Shown piece by piece: positions 1-11,210 of a stretch of DNA of 38,324 bases. Location of the stretch: contig MU119610.1 of assembly GCA_014904845.1 (NCBI GenBank), positions 1-38,324 of the forward strand. Reading direction: 5' to 3'. The DNA is from Acephala macrosclerotiorum (Eukaryota > Ascomycota > Leotiomycetes > Helotiales > Mollisiaceae). Numbering within the stretch: the first letter of the stretch is position 1; every line of letters begins with the position of its first letter. The notes under the pieces are model-generated. The model saw only the letters and a list, made by a program, of their open reading frames with translations, ran no database searches and was not told the origin of the DNA. A program made the translations under genes and the position numbers.

Positions 1-2210
1 TTTTTTTTATATTCGTTTTAATATTAATTATTTCAAGCAATTTAATACGTAATTTTTATAAATTAATATTTTTTTATAATTTCGCAATTTCGTAATCAAA
101 TTATTTAATCTCGAATAATATAATCAAAACAAAAAATTCTTATTAATTAATTTTCAATTTTCGATTTTTAATAATTTAAATTTCTTTTTAATAATAATAA
201 AAAAAAAATATACAAATCGCATATAAACAATTTTTAGTAAAATCTATTAAAACAATTTATTTTTCGACGTCGTTTTACTAATATAAAAAAATAATAAAAT
301 ACAAAACAAAAAAATTTAAATGTAAATCAATTTATTTTAATTAATAAATTAAATTTATTCGAAGTAATTTGTAATTCGTAAATTAATCAATTAATTAATT
401 AATTAAAATAAAAATAAAAAAAATTATTAATTAGTTTATAATAAACGAAAATTCTTTATATATTTAAAAAGCACGTAATTAATATCGTTTTCGAAACTAG
501 TTATTTATAAAGATTTTTAAAAAGAAAATATATAATTTTATTATAATATTATAAAAAACGATATTCGTTTTTTTTTTTCATTTAAAAACAATTAATTTAT
601 ATAAAAAAAATATTAAAATCGAAATTAAAACGAATATTTTATTTTAAGTTTTTTTTATTATTAAAAAATTAAAAATTATTTTATAATCGATTATAATAAT
701 CAAATTATAATTATAATTGTTTTTATTTTTTATTTTTAATTATATTATATAAAATATTGAATTTATTTCGATAAAATTAAAAATATTATTAAATTATAAT
801 TTAAAATTTAATCGTATAAAAAATTAATTTTTGATTTTAAAAGTTTTTAAATTTATATTATTTAATTTTATTTTAATAAATTATTTAAATTTTAATAATT
901 TTTAAATAAATATAAATATAAATATATTATATTATTTTAATTTAAAATATATTAAATTTATATAATTAATAATATTATAAAAAAAATTTTTAATAAGTTT
1001 ATTATTTTTAATAATAAAAAAAAATATTATTTTATAAAGTATTTTATTTGTTTATATTTAAAATAAAATTTTATTTATTATAATTGTTTTTTAATTAAAA
1101 TATTGAAATATAAAATTTTTATTTTTTTATTTTTAATAAAATTATTATAAAATCGCGTTTAAATTCGTAATTAAATTATTAAATTTAACGATTTTTTTAT
1201 TCATTTATAAATATTAAATAATTTATATTAAATATAAATTAAAAAACTTAATTATAATATAAATAAAAAATTTTATAAAACGAATTACTTTTTTTAACCC
1301 GAGATACGTTTATAATAAAAAATTATTTAATATTATATATATTTATTTTAAAATTAATTTTGTTAATTTTAATTAATAATTTAATAAAATCGATTTTTTT
1401 TTAAGATTTTACGATATATTTTATAAGTATAATTTAAAATAATTTATAAAGTTTTATATTAATTAATTTTTAAACATTTTATATTTATTTATTTTAATAT
1501 TTATTTTTATTAATATTATTTGTAAATTGTATTTTACGAATAATTAATTTTTAAATAATATTTAATTATTATTTAAACGAATTATTATAATTCGTTTTTT
1601 AATTATTAAAAAAATATAATTTTAAATAAAAACTATTTATATTTAATTATTTATAATATTTTTTATAAAAAAAAAAATTTCGTTTTTATAATTTAAATTT
1701 TAATATCGTTTTTTAATAATATAAAAATTGAAAATATTTTAATTTTAAAACGTTTTTAAAAACTAAAAAAAATAAAATATAAAAAAATTTATTATTAAAA
1801 TATTTTACGTTTTTATAAAAATTTTTTTTTTTACAAATTTAAAAAAGATTATTTATATATATTTAAAATTACATTTATAATAAAAATATTTAATATTAAT
1901 ATTTTAAAAATATTTATATTTTTTTTATTATTTTAAATCGTATTTTTAATTTAATATTTTTTTTACGTATTATTTATAATTTTAAACGTTATTATAATTA
2001 ATTATTTTTTTTTTATATATATTAATTTTTTTTTTTATTAAATAATGCGTTAAAAATTTATTAAAATACAAAAATATTAAAACGAATATTTAAAATAATA
2101 TAATAAATAATAATTTTTATTTATTTCGTACTCGTTTTACAATTCGCGAATTAGCGAATTTAAAAAATTATTTTCTTTTTTATAATCGTTTTAAAAAAGT
2201 ATTTTTTTCG
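1..2210. other. AT-rich, RIP-degraded left flank, no genes
   Basis: This stretch is almost entirely A and T, with no long open frame. From about 900 to 2150 most remaining cytosines are followed by G, as expected when CpA, and probably other non-CG sites, have been converted to T by RIP in ascomycetes. The composition changes abruptly at 2211-2214, where the inverted repeat of the inner element begins. It is best read as old RIP-inactivated repeat DNA into which the element inserted. Confidence 0.8.
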
Positions 2211-2213
2211 TAA

Positions 2214-2228
2214 ACGACCAAACGGCAA
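2214..2228 (+). repeat. left terminal inverted repeat with TAA outside
   Basis: ACGACCAAACGGCAA begins at 2214, and TAA at 2211-2213 precedes it. The reverse complement of 33089-33103 matches at 14 of 15 positions. If the flanking A/T match is counted, similarity reaches back to 2211 with one further mismatch. GCATCAGG occurs twice just inside (about 2233 and 2255) and may be a subterminal repeat. Confidence 0.75.
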
Positions 2229-2295
2229 GTCTGCATCAGGAAACTGCGACCGCCGCATCAGGCAAGGCGCGTGCACGGCCCCGCCGCCGCTTTCG

Positions 2296-2370
2296 CGGGG
2301 TATAAAAGTCGCGTCTCGACATCGCTCGCTCCTTTCCCTTCTTCCTTCCTTTTCAACAACCCAACAACCT
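2296..2370 (+). promoter_or_regulatory. TATA box and CT-rich leader just inside the left end
   Basis: GGGGTATAAAAG lies at about 2296-2307. A C/T-rich tract then ends near 2345, followed by AACAACCCAACAACC, typical of fungal core promoters and leaders. A GC-rich imperfect inverted repeat (CCCCGC/GCGGGG) precedes the TATA box. It would drive transcription inward from only about 90 bp inside the left inverted repeat. What it transcribes is unclear. Confidence 0.55.
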
Positions 2371-2400
2371 CCACCTCGCAACGCTCGGTGCTCGTTTTTC

Positions 2401-3000
2401 ATGCGCATCTCGGCCCTTCTGCCTAGCTCTCACCCCTTCCCACCAGGCTCCCCTGATCGGCCATGCCGCAGCTGAGAAGGCCGCCGGCGAGGTGCGGGGC
2501 AGTTTCAACCAGAATCCACGATCACCACCTATAGCTTCGATGCTACTGAGCAGCTGTGACGCCGATCCCCTTACAAGCCTGCCTCGCATTGGCTGAGTTA
2601 CGAGCTTTGCAGTGTCCAAATCTTCTCGCAATCTGCCTCGTCGTCGCACCATCACTGTCCCTCACAGCAGGGCTCTCCGGAGACTGACATGCCGTGGACT
2701 CAGCCTGCACACATTGCAGCACAATAATGCCTCACGACAACGCGGCCTGGCTTCTGCCTAGCTGCGCCGCCGGCGGATGACGTGTCGGCAGCTTGGTGAG
2801 TTCCCTTATGCTTTAGCGCATTTCGTATTCGTTTGATTGTGCAGACCTGGGCTGATTCGAGACGGCAGGATCATACGACACTTTGCAAGGAGCATTGCTT
2901 GAATCCTGCTGAAAGATCTGCCGATTGGACCTCCCCAGCTGCTCGCATGAGAGCTGAGACGCTGATGACGAGAATACCTAGGATGTGCAAGTCTGCCTGA
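2401..3000 (+). pseudogene. possible decayed small gene behind the left-end promoter
   Basis: An ATG at 2401 follows the promoter by about 100 bp and starts MRISALL, like the start of a signal peptide, but that frame stops after 24 codons. One base off, the reading LIGHAAAEKAAGEV continues to a stop near 2595. A good intron (GTGAGT at about 2796 to TGTGCAG at about 2845) is followed by an open stretch with three cysteines that stops at about 3000. No continuous gene model joins these pieces. This may be a broken secreted-protein gene or a non-coding transcript. I do not recognise it; 3000-3500 shows nothing further that I can call. Confidence 0.25.
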
Positions 3001-3502
3001 AGCTTTTGGATGGGCGGATACGGTGGTATCCGAGGTCATACGACTCCTCCCTTCCTTCGATCGTCCCTGCCCCCTTGTTCAGCTTTTCACGGCCTCGCCG
3101 ACGATCGAGAAAAGATACTGAGATCGGCCGATCGTGGTGGACAGCGAAGTGGAGATGGTTGCTGCGGATAGGCATTTTCCGGAATAAGAATGCAGGATCG
3201 AGGGCATCAGGGCCTTGCAGCTGCGGCGGATCTCCCTGCACGAGACGGAAAGCATTGTCGCCGAGGCATTTTTTGGGATTTTTGATAGAGGGGGCGTTAG
3301 AAGAGGAATGAGCATGGCATGGATGGTGTGGCAGGAGTGTACAGCGGGCTGTAGAGTGTATCCCATTTCTGCGACGGTAGTGCGAGAAGCCTACATAAAC
3401 CCTTTGATTTCCCCCTCTGCCATCCTTTTTGCAGTCCAGTTGTGCAGTCAGCAGCAGGCAGAGAATTTCTTGAATACTTCCAATCATTTCCATGCGCTCG
3501 AA

Positions 3503-5643
3503 ATGGCCACTCTTGCCCCTACCTCTTATACTTTTGTCCCTCCCTCTTATACTTATGTGCCAACAGCTCCGCGTTCCAAGAGCGCAGCAGCTCGCGGCAA
3601 ACCTGCCTCCAGCATCCCCGACAAGCTCCATCGCAGCAAGCTGAGCGGTCCAGCACTCGACGGCCCCCGACTACCAGCAACTGCAGTAGCTGATAATGAT
3701 GGAGGCTACAGGTCTGGAATCCAAGGTATGTTCTGAGATGAAGATGTTTGGCTGTAGCAACCATGACTGACTTGTGGAAATTTTAGCAGAAACGGGCACT
3801 TTTTACAGCGACAGTGACAATCCCCACACCATTGAAGAGATCTTGTATACCGCACTACAACAGAAGTGCTTCACAATGGAGGATCAGCGTCGGGACAACG
3901 CAGCCTTCAGAGTTGAGGAGGCAACTGCAGAGGAGAGAGGCGGCTTTATCGATCATAACGAGTCAGCACCAAGCGATAACTCAGGCAGGAGTCCAGGTGA
4001 GCACACCCACTACCCTCTGTCGTGGAAATAGCCACCATTTTTTCTAACACGGTGTAGAAGATCCAATTGTCCAGCAGGGAGATGAAAACTCGAGTGCCTC
4101 CGAAGCCAAAGTCGATGACAATGGTTTTCGTGCTGAAAGTGCAGCAATAGATGCTGGTCTTTTCGATAGCCCGGAGACTGCCATCGACTCGACAATTCTG
4201 GTCCCTCCTTCCGATCCGGGTGGGTGGCAGGATACTGATGACTTCCTCGAGACTCCGCGCTCACGGCTTGCCAAACAAGGCGCTTCGATGTTCAATTCTA
4301 TGCGCCCTCATGCTTCCTCTTCCCATGCCTCGAGCGAGCCATTGAACGAGGCCACGATGTCCCATCCTGCTAGTCCTCGCCAACCCCCAGATCATCTTCC
4401 TACAGATCGAAGTGCGGTAGACGAACATGAGCTGGTTCGCCCTGCACTTAATTCCGATATCTTTGATGAGCAGAACACACAGCCGCAGGAGGATGAGAAC
4501 TACGACAACGACATTGAGGACGGCAACCAGCCGCAGCAAGAGGTGAAAGAAGATGTGGCAGCAGCGCTAATGACTGGAAAGGTTGGTGATACCCATCTAT
4601 CAAGCGGGAAGGATGAAAACCTAGGACTCGCCCCCTGTGACCCACCTCCAAAGCCAAGTGAAGACAAGTTGGGGAGCTATGGCGATAGTTGGAAGGATGA
4701 CGAGTTTAACAACAATTCCGAGTCGGACGACGATGATAGGAGGCTAAATCCTACAAAGCGGAAACGACTATCCTCATCCAACAATGGACCAAAGCAAAAG
4801 AAGCGTAAGCACCATCTTGAGCAGAAGTCTACCCACCAACATAGACCACGCTCCAAACTCCATCAACACTATTGGAAATCACACTCCTCTCCTGATCAGG
4901 GTTCGAGAGTCGCTGTAGCCTCCAGCGGAGAGGGTCAATTTCCTTCGCCAGTACCTTCGGCGCCACAAACCATGGATACAGAGATGCCACGTGACTGCAG
5001 CAACCTGGGCGGATCATCTGGTGACCTCTTATCAACGCTGACCGAGGTTACGTTCCGTCCATACTCCCAACACTGCTGCTCCTTTTCAGCGGTGGTCCAA
5101 GATGGTTATGACGAGCAAGGAGTCTCTTTCAGCCAGCTTGCTCAACTCATCAAGAGCATCGGCCATGTTGGGAAGATTAACGACTTTAAAATCAAGCCGT
5201 TACAGCAACATTCATTCCTCGTGACTGGCTTCAGTCGGTATACCTCATCCCAGCTCTCGTCAAGTGGAATGATTCTGTCGACAGCTGCAGAGGCAAACCT
5301 TATCCCCAACGATGCGCCTTCAACCATACTCCAGCATGGCAGAGCCGTTGATACTGAAACTGTTGCACAGCGAGGGAGTGAGCCAGCAAGCAGCGATGAC
5401 GGCGATGGGTTAAGCGACAGCCATCCTGACCCCAGTAGCGACGATGACAGTTGTTCTAGTGAAGATGGGCAGAAGCGTTCGAACACGAGGATGAATGTCC
5501 CATGGGAAGACATTGACGAGCAGCGCTTGCTGGCATACAAGAAAGAGGGCCAGTCTTGGGAGTGGATCTTTGGCAAGTTCCCAGGCAGGACTCGACCCGC
5601 CATACGTACGCGCTGGAATATGATCCGGCCCAGAGGCGACTAG
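3503..5643 (+). CDS. SANT/Myb-like DNA-binding protein, 3 exons, 672 aa
   Basis: Exons are 3503-3725, 3787-3996 and 4058-5643. Both introns are 61 bp, phase 1, with GTATGT or GTGAGC donors and CTGAC or CTAAC branch sites. The last about 50 residues (622-672) form a SANT/Myb-like helix-turn-helix: VPWEDIDEQRLLAYK, then SWEWIFGKFPGR and RTRWNMIRPRG, the usual W-spaced pattern. The rest is mostly acidic and serine-rich low-complexity sequence with a basic KRKRL...KQKKRK stretch around residues 245-270, a likely nuclear signal. A short conserved-looking block (about residues 430-500) precedes the domain. The ATG at 3503 is chosen because the frame upstream has no better context and the protein reads well from MATLAP. 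It is the first clear gene from the left end and faces inward, opposite the recombinase. Myb/SANT genes have been reported in Starships. Nuclear DNA binding is inferred; targets are unknown. Confidence 0.8.
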
Positions 5644-6267
5644 GCTTCTTCTCGCAGGCAGACGGGCAACAGCTCAAGCTCGTGAGACTTGAGGCGCAAC
5701 GTCTTTACGTGAAACAGTTCGTGTGGTATCATTGTATTGTAGAGTTTTCCCTGGACCATCTGTAACTGAAGAATTGAAGGAGCGATATGAAACGAGGTTC
5801 AGGAAAGTTGAGTGGCCGTAGCTGTCACGCCTGAGGTCTGGAATGTATTTGCGGAATTGCTGGTGACTTCAACCCGATTACGCACTGAGGCCATTCGGTC
5901 GAGGAACTTACCGATTAGGTATAGTCAGTTCCGGTGCCTCGGCACCGACCATTATGGCCTGAGGTAAAACACCTGATGACACTTTAATCATGTGATTGGA
6001 CTAGCATGGTATCGGAAAAACTGTCTGCCGCCTTCTCGGGTTGTGCGCAAGACCAAACGCCTGAGGCGTTGAAGATGTAGTTGTGAAATTCTGCATCATC
6101 TTTAGATATCCTCTCCGCTTGATCTTTCTCCACCACACTGCTGTTCCTTTCCACCGGCCAAGTTATATAAGGTGTCAAACGCAATCAACTGTACACTCTA
6201 TTGGAGCGCCAACGCTGCCTTAAAGTCGACATTGTGAATTCAATATGTTTTGGTACCTCTTAAGCGC
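5644..6267. other. intergenic region with promoter of the kinase gene
   Basis: No gene is visible. A near-perfect hairpin (CGGTGCC-TC-GGCACCG, about 5931-5946) may be a terminator-like or regulatory fold. TATATAA at 6164-6170 lies about 100 bp before the first ATG of the next gene and is a good core promoter. Confidence 0.45.
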
Positions 6268-7242
6268 ATGCTCACTTGGCGTAGATGGCTAATTCTTAAT
6301 AGTGAGATGACGCCACCGATAGGCACATCTGTACACCGGCTGACTCCAGACCGCTGGATGTTGGGCTCCTCGAAAGTCTGTGAACGAGTTACTACAACAA
6401 GTCCTTCAAACGCGATTATTAGCTGGCAAGATGGAGACGACACCCTCTATCTCCGCGAACGGGTAGAGGAAGACATTTTATTGCCAGAAGACAGTTTAGA
6501 AACGGGATTGGTACATGAGGGTGGAACCTCGGCGGCAGTTTGGAGTATTGGGACCAATGCCTTTTGCAAGGTGAAGGCTTGGTGTGAAGGATTGGAACCC
6601 GAGAGTGATACTATCCGATTCGTCGAAAGGAATTTCCCTTGTATTCCTCTTCCAGAAGTTATATATTCCTGGGTCGATCATGACTGGAACAGGTCCTTTC
6701 TCATTCTAAAACGAGTTGGTGGACAAACGTTGCGAGATGCCTGGCCTCGACTTTCTCCTCCTCAACGGTCGCAGATTGCCAGTCAGATAGCAAAGTACTG
6801 TTCTAAGCTTGCTGGAATTACATCACTTACATTTGAAAGTGCTACTCATGGCGGCGTACTCGAACCGTTCTTAGCACCGGCCGCTAAACCTTCCCATCCA
6901 ACGTGGAAACCTAGACCCCTTGGCCCCTTTTCTCTCACAGACTTCACCTCTTATCTTTCACGACAACCGACTACACATTGTCTTGATATTGGACCCTACT
7001 TACACTTCTATCACGCCGACCTCGGACCAGGCAACATTATGGTTTCGGAAGATGGCAATGTGGAGGGAATCCTGGACTGGGAATCTGCTGGGTTTTATCC
7101 GAGATTCTGGATCGCATCAAAACCTATGCTCAGCGCTGGTTTCTATCTCAACTCCACGGAAGGAACAAAGAGGGAGGCATGGCGTGATCTCCTGGGAAGC
7201 ATGCTGAAGAAGGAAGGGTTTGAGCCGGCTATTTTCATATAG
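6268..7242 (+). CDS. aminoglycoside phosphotransferase (APH) family kinase-like protein
   Basis: The single exon gives 324 aa, normal for fungal APH-family proteins. Numbered from the ATG at 6268, the catalytic loop is HADLGPGN (residues 249-256, Asp251 catalytic, Asn256 metal-binding). The metal-binding ILDWE follows at 268-272 with SAGFYP behind it, as in the family. A candidate ATP-binding lysine lies in CKVKAW (100-105). The fold phosphorylates small molecules in bacteria; fungal members are numerous and mostly of unknown substrate, so no drug resistance should be assumed. The ATG at 6307 has a better purine at -3 and is an equally possible start. TATATAA at 6164 fits either. The gene looks intact. 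It sits between the SANT gene and a small minus-strand zinc-ribbon gene. Confidence 0.8.
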   Translation: MLTWRRWLILNSEMTPPIGTSVHRLTPDRWMLGSSKVCERVTTTSPSNAIISWQDGDDTLYLRERVEEDILLPEDSLETGLVHEGGTSAAVWSIGTNAFCKVKAWCEGLEPESDTIRFVERNFPCIPLPEVIYSWVDHDWNRSFLILKRVGGQTLRDAWPRLSPPQRSQIASQIAKYCSKLAGITSLTFESATHGGVLEPFLAPAAKPSHPTWKPRPLGPFSLTDFTSYLSRQPTTHCLDIGPYLHFYHADLGPGNIMVSEDGNVEGILDWESAGFYPRFWIASKPMLSAGFYLNSTEGTKREAWRDLLGSMLKKEGFEPAIFI

Positions 7243-7479
7243 CTTAAGCCCAAGGGTATAAGTATATACACATCAGAAAATATAAGTAGGATAAATCAAT
7301 ACGACTTCGCGCAAAGTATAAATGAATGTAAGTATATTGCTAGCATAAACAACAAATTCCCCTAGCTTCAGTGACGCAAAGCATTTGACAAAGTACTCAT
7401 ACCAATCGTCTTCCTCTGGAACAGACATGTCCTCTCCCTGTGTACCATGCGACCTCTCAGAAAATCATACTCGTATCCT

Positions 7480-7692
7480 TCAAGATGCGAAGGTACCTGA
7501 TACGTTACAAGGTCCTGGTCGTTCAGTCTTCGATAACATAATAGAATGAGGGAGAACCGACCGTTGGGTTCCCCCAGTGAGCTCGGTCCCGCATTTCTCG
7601 CATACTTGTGCTCCTGAAATATTGTTGAATTTACAAGAGGCATTCGGGCAGGTCTCTTGGTTAACAGGTCCGACTGCTGAAGACTGACCCAT
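7480..7692 (-). CDS. small zinc-ribbon protein, RanBP2-like, 70 aa
   Basis: The start at 7692 follows a TATAAA (about 7816-7822 on the minus strand) and a CT-rich leader, which supports a real gene. Residues 15-36 contain CPNASC and, ten residues on, CEKC, with an Asn after the second Cys: a four-cysteine ribbon resembling RanBP2-type fingers, though the usual leading Trp is absent. The remaining 35 residues are unremarkable. A different frame stays open across 7560-7380, so an unrecognised intron could extend or change the C-terminus. RanBP2-type fingers bind ubiquitin or RNA; no partner can be inferred here. It is convergent with the kinase gene and divergent from the gene at 8241. Confidence 0.5.
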   Translation of the reverse strand: MGQSSAVGPVNQETCPNASCKFNNISGAQVCEKCGTELTGGTQRSVLPHSIMLSKTERPGPCNVSGTFAS

Positions 7693-8079
7693 GATGAATT
7701 TCTTGGCGTTGATGAAGATTCGTGGAGTTTAAGCAGATAGTAGAGTGAGGGGTAGGTCTGGAAAGACTTCTGTAGGGGATGCTGACTTTCGAACCGCTGG
7801 GGTGGACCCACCATCTTTATATGAGGCCCGGATCACTTTTTACGAGGCTGAGAGTCATCCCTTGATTGGTTCTCTGGCGCTTCCCTTTCTTATCACATGC
7901 AACTCTGCTGCCTAGGGATCCGCAAGCTTCCCACATTTCTTCAACGAACGGCGGCACGAGCCGTTCACCTAGCTCGTCCATTCCTTAGGCGGGAATCTAC
8001 GCAGCCTGAAGGCGTTGGCCAGAGTTACGAGCGGGTTGCTGAGCAAATCACATGGCCTCAGTCCCCGCCCTGAATATAT

Positions 8080-8215
8080 TATCACGCTTTAAATTATTCA
8101 TCACGCTTAAAATACCAAACTCGCTTGAAGTCTTCCAACTCGCTTTGAAGTCTTCCCACTCGCTTTGAAGTCTTCTATCACGATTGAAGCCTTCTATCGC
8201 GGTTGCGGCTCTCTC
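8080..8215 (+). repeat. 19-20 bp minisatellite, about 7 units (array A)
   Basis: Degenerate units of the form ATCACGCTTGAAGTCTTCY repeat about seven times, best preserved at 8118-8175 (ACTCGCTTTGAAGTCTTCC). The array ends only about 25 bp before the ATG at 8241, so it lies in the promoter or 5' leader of that gene. The same unit recurs at 12005-12113 before another gene. Confidence 0.8.
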
Positions 8216-8240
8216 ACGCCCTCCCCCACATCCATAAAGT

Positions 8241-9286
8241 ATGACAGCTGAACAGCCACCATCGATACCAGAGGCTGAGCTCCGAGATTTGTGCGACTGC
8301 ATTGCCGGGACCGACGCTTCACTTCTGCATGGATTTAATACCGCTTCGCCGGATCAACACACATACTTGGAAACCAAGCTAAAACGCCTTCAGAATATTA
8401 TTGTACTATACGAAGTCATCTGTTCTATCCGTAGCGCCCTAAATACTCTACGGGAGTCGGGAGAGATTCCTAAAAATTGGATTCCGAAAGGGAACGTCGC
8501 GCATATTGTCCGAGCCTGCTGCGACCAGCGATACAAAGAGCACGACCTCGAACATATCTTTTACAAAAATGGAGATATAAACGCGCTTCTCGTACTCTAC
8601 TGGGGTACCAGGTCTCAAACCACCCTTTTCTCTAAAATAGGTGGGCTGCCAACCGACATGATAGTGAGCCTCGCAAAGCAATGTCAAAAAGAGACGATTA
8701 ATTCCCTTGTTCTGGGTTGGATTAAAGACTACGACAGGTCTAAGAGTATACCCTTCTTTCCCCGACAGACCTTCCATGACTAACATGTCTAGCTAAATTC
8801 GATCCAGCGGAAGACCTTCCTCGACTTTATCGCTGGGCTAAAAATAAGGAGGATCGTTTATCGTCATCTGTACCGCAGAAGAGAGCTCGATCCGGTATTC
8901 ATACCACAACTCAGACAGGCGGTGACATGCAGATGAGCTCTACGAAAACAGAAACATTACAACACCCCCTCGTCGGGAACCTACCGCTACATTCCGATTC
9001 CAAGCCAAGTACCGATACAGTACTACCCTCCCGGGAACTACCGCCTCCAGCAGCACAACAACGACAGCAACACTCCGCCGCCCTCATGCCCCATTTTGGT
9101 GCCAATTCACCAATAGTCGACATGTCCAGTATGCAGCCAATGTCTGGTTAGTAATAAACGTCTTGCTTTTGATCAATACTGATTGAAATTGCAATAGGCG
9201 TCACCTCTGCATCGGCAGGATCGGATTTCATGGATGAATACATGAACTGGGATTGGGCTTCGAATCTAACTTTATTCAATCCATAA
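8241..9286 (+). CDS. unknown protein with acidic/aromatic C-terminus, 315 aa, 3 exons
   Basis: Proposed exons are 8241-8745, 8793-9146 and 9198-9286. The second intron is clear (GTTAGT...CAATAG, 51 bp). The first has a weak donor (GTATAC at 8746) but a good GACTAAC branch and CTAG acceptor, and it keeps the frame. Residues 1-200 are mainly helical-looking (ELRDLCDCIAG, YLETKLKRLQNIIVLYEVI, GGLPTDMIVSLAKQC). A basic KRAR lies mid-way, then a Ser/Pro/Gln-rich linker (HP, PPPAAQQRQQHS). The last 22 residues (SDFMDEYMNWDWASNLTLF) mix acidic and bulky aromatic residues like a transactivation segment. I do not recognise the family; a nuclear cofactor or regulator is only a guess. The minisatellite at 8080-8215 abuts its start. 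Confidence 0.65.
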
Positions 9287-9337
9287 ACATCACTGTAACC
9301 TTCAGAATTTGAATGCTGTAGTGTCCCTATCCCAAAA

Positions 9338-10611
9338 TCATTTGTATATGAATAGCACCCTACCAGCATCCGCAAGACAGATCTTTGAGCAGTCTACAGG
9401 ACAATCGTACATCTCGAGACTTTTCTCTATTTCGGCCCCGCCCTCGAAACAAAATTTCCCCCCGTACAGAAATGCCAGCCACGGCTTCATCCCTGCGACC
9501 TGAGGTACTGGCTCCCAAACCCATTCCTGGCTTGCTGTCCTCACCGTGTCTTTTATGGTCTTTGTGCCCCTTGTTTCCTCGTCCAAACCATACTGCGTTG
9601 CAGTTAGAAAATCCAGGTGGCAGGGGTATCTGATAGAACATGCCTCCCATAGTACCTGTTCGTCATGACTCTCCAAGCCTTCGCTTGCCACACTGTTAAG
9701 CCTTTTCGCAAGATCCTTCTTGCCAGTTCTCCGGCCGACTTGTTTGCTTGGCCCCATAGCATAGAGCCAGGTTGGGGCCTCTGTGAAGATGGTTGGGTTG
9801 AATGGAAGTCTGTCCGCTTGCTTGATAACGGATAGCAATCACTGCAATGGTGTGGGAGGCTGCACAATACGGAAAAATCAACGCATCGCTGTCGCACGTT
9901 GTCCGTAGGGCGCCGTTGTAGTCCAGGTAGGTGTCGCAGGCCGTCACGTTGCTTGACCGAACACGATTCCGCTTCGATGTCCGATCTACGAATGTAGGAG
10001 AAGTATGAACATTATAACCTGAATGATTCACGAGGCTAAAGTGCTTCGCTGTCGAGCATTTAGTGGCTGACTAGGATTGCCGAGGGCATGGCAGGCACCC
10101 ATGACGGAAATGTGAAAAAGTCCTCTTTTTCAAGGCCAGCCGCTAAGCCGCTCAGGCTCCGCCCAGAGTTGATGATGGTTCCACGACCGCATCATCAGCC
10201 CTCCGTCAACGAGGCTGGAAACCATTTCGCATTGCAGAGATCAATATAGCAGCATGCAATAAATAAAGCGATACGTTCTAAAGCCGACAGTGCTCAGCCT
10301 GACGAAAAGACAATCTCACGAAGTCGCATGGCGACGGTAAGGCCCCATTTACCTCCCCAATTTGCCTCCTTGTGCGCGGTCCAGACTAGTACTGACCATC
10401 TTAGAGTAATTCTTATTCAGATAGAAGTCATGACGCTGGTCTCCTTCTCGCGACCTCCAAACGAACAAGACCTGAGTCACTCGACTAAGTAGCAGAACAC
10501 ACTGCGCTCCCTACCATTCCGATGGGTTCAATCAGTCGCGGAAAAAGAAAACACGCTCGAGAGATATAGAGCCTTCAAAACCAGCAAGAGCTGCAGATGT
10601 TTGCGTCGCAT
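9338..10611 (-). pseudogene. decayed gene for a probable secreted cysteine-containing protein
   Basis: On the minus strand a TATA element (about 10755-10762) and CT-rich leader precede an ATG at 10611. It opens a 27-residue peptide ending near 10528 that looks like a signal sequence (basic start, then LLLVLKAL, then small residues). Further on, 10031-9840 reads a cysteine-bearing segment (TACDTYLDYNGALRTTC, then FPYCAASHTI). The natural continuation, TEAPTWLYAMG through to a stop at 9338, lies one base out of frame, the break being near 9835. I found no intron that repairs either break. The family is not recognised. It may be a formerly secreted enzyme or effector now inactivated, or a multi-exon gene whose splicing I misread. 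Confidence 0.35.
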
Positions 10612-10779
10612 AATCGAGTCTGTGGTCGTGTTGACATTCCTCGACCTACGTTGAGAGAGGAGAAGGAAGGTGAGGAGAGGGTTGGCGGTGTAAAGACCCG
10701 GATTGAAGCCTGATTACAATTAGACGGATGGCTGGCTGCCCGTGATTGTGGTGGATGGTATATAGGAGACTGTGGGGCC

Positions 10780-11210
10780 CTACACGTATCATATCCAATG
10801 CACAGTGCTGCACAACACCCTGCGAGGTGAACCATCACATATCTTGTTCTTCTCTAGGCTCTCCAATCGATCTCTTTCCTCGAAGCCGGTCCGGATTCGG
10901 TATGGCTCAGGGTCATGCTTACTAGGCATTCTTCACCTGGGGTGGGTGGCGCACAGGGCGTGCATGTGGGCGGGAGGGTGTACAGGGGGGCAGGCTCTAC
11001 ACTGACTGTCATCCATCACGATCTCGTTTTTGAGCCAATGCGGCTCAACCCTAGTCGTGACCCATGGGTCCAGAGCCAGGTAGAGTTTTGATGGTATATT
11101 ATATGTATATTTCAGGGACAGAGCAACCAAAAGTCACCATCCAGCAGCCTCATTAGTTGTGAAAAGTTCATTGCGACCTCCTATCCGAAATACGATCGCC
11201 ACCGATCAAC
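10780..11210. other. intergenic region before the CBM48-like gene
   Basis: No coding signal. It holds the back-to-back promoters of the decayed minus-strand gene and the plus-strand gene at 11211. TATATTATATGTATA at about 11095 is a loose TATA candidate for the latter. Confidence 0.4.

Noticed and set aside
2978..3631. 217-codon minus-strand open frame
   Set aside because: Compositional shadow: erratic residue usage, no domain, no promoter, and it overlaps the start of the SANT gene on the other strand.
4010..5603. Several minus-strand frames over the SANT gene
   Set aside because: Antisense shadows of a clearly spliced plus-strand gene.
8110..8180. Heat-shock elements in the 20-bp minisatellite
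   Set aside because: GAA and TTC are separated by three bases instead of the two required in the nGAAnnTTCn pattern.
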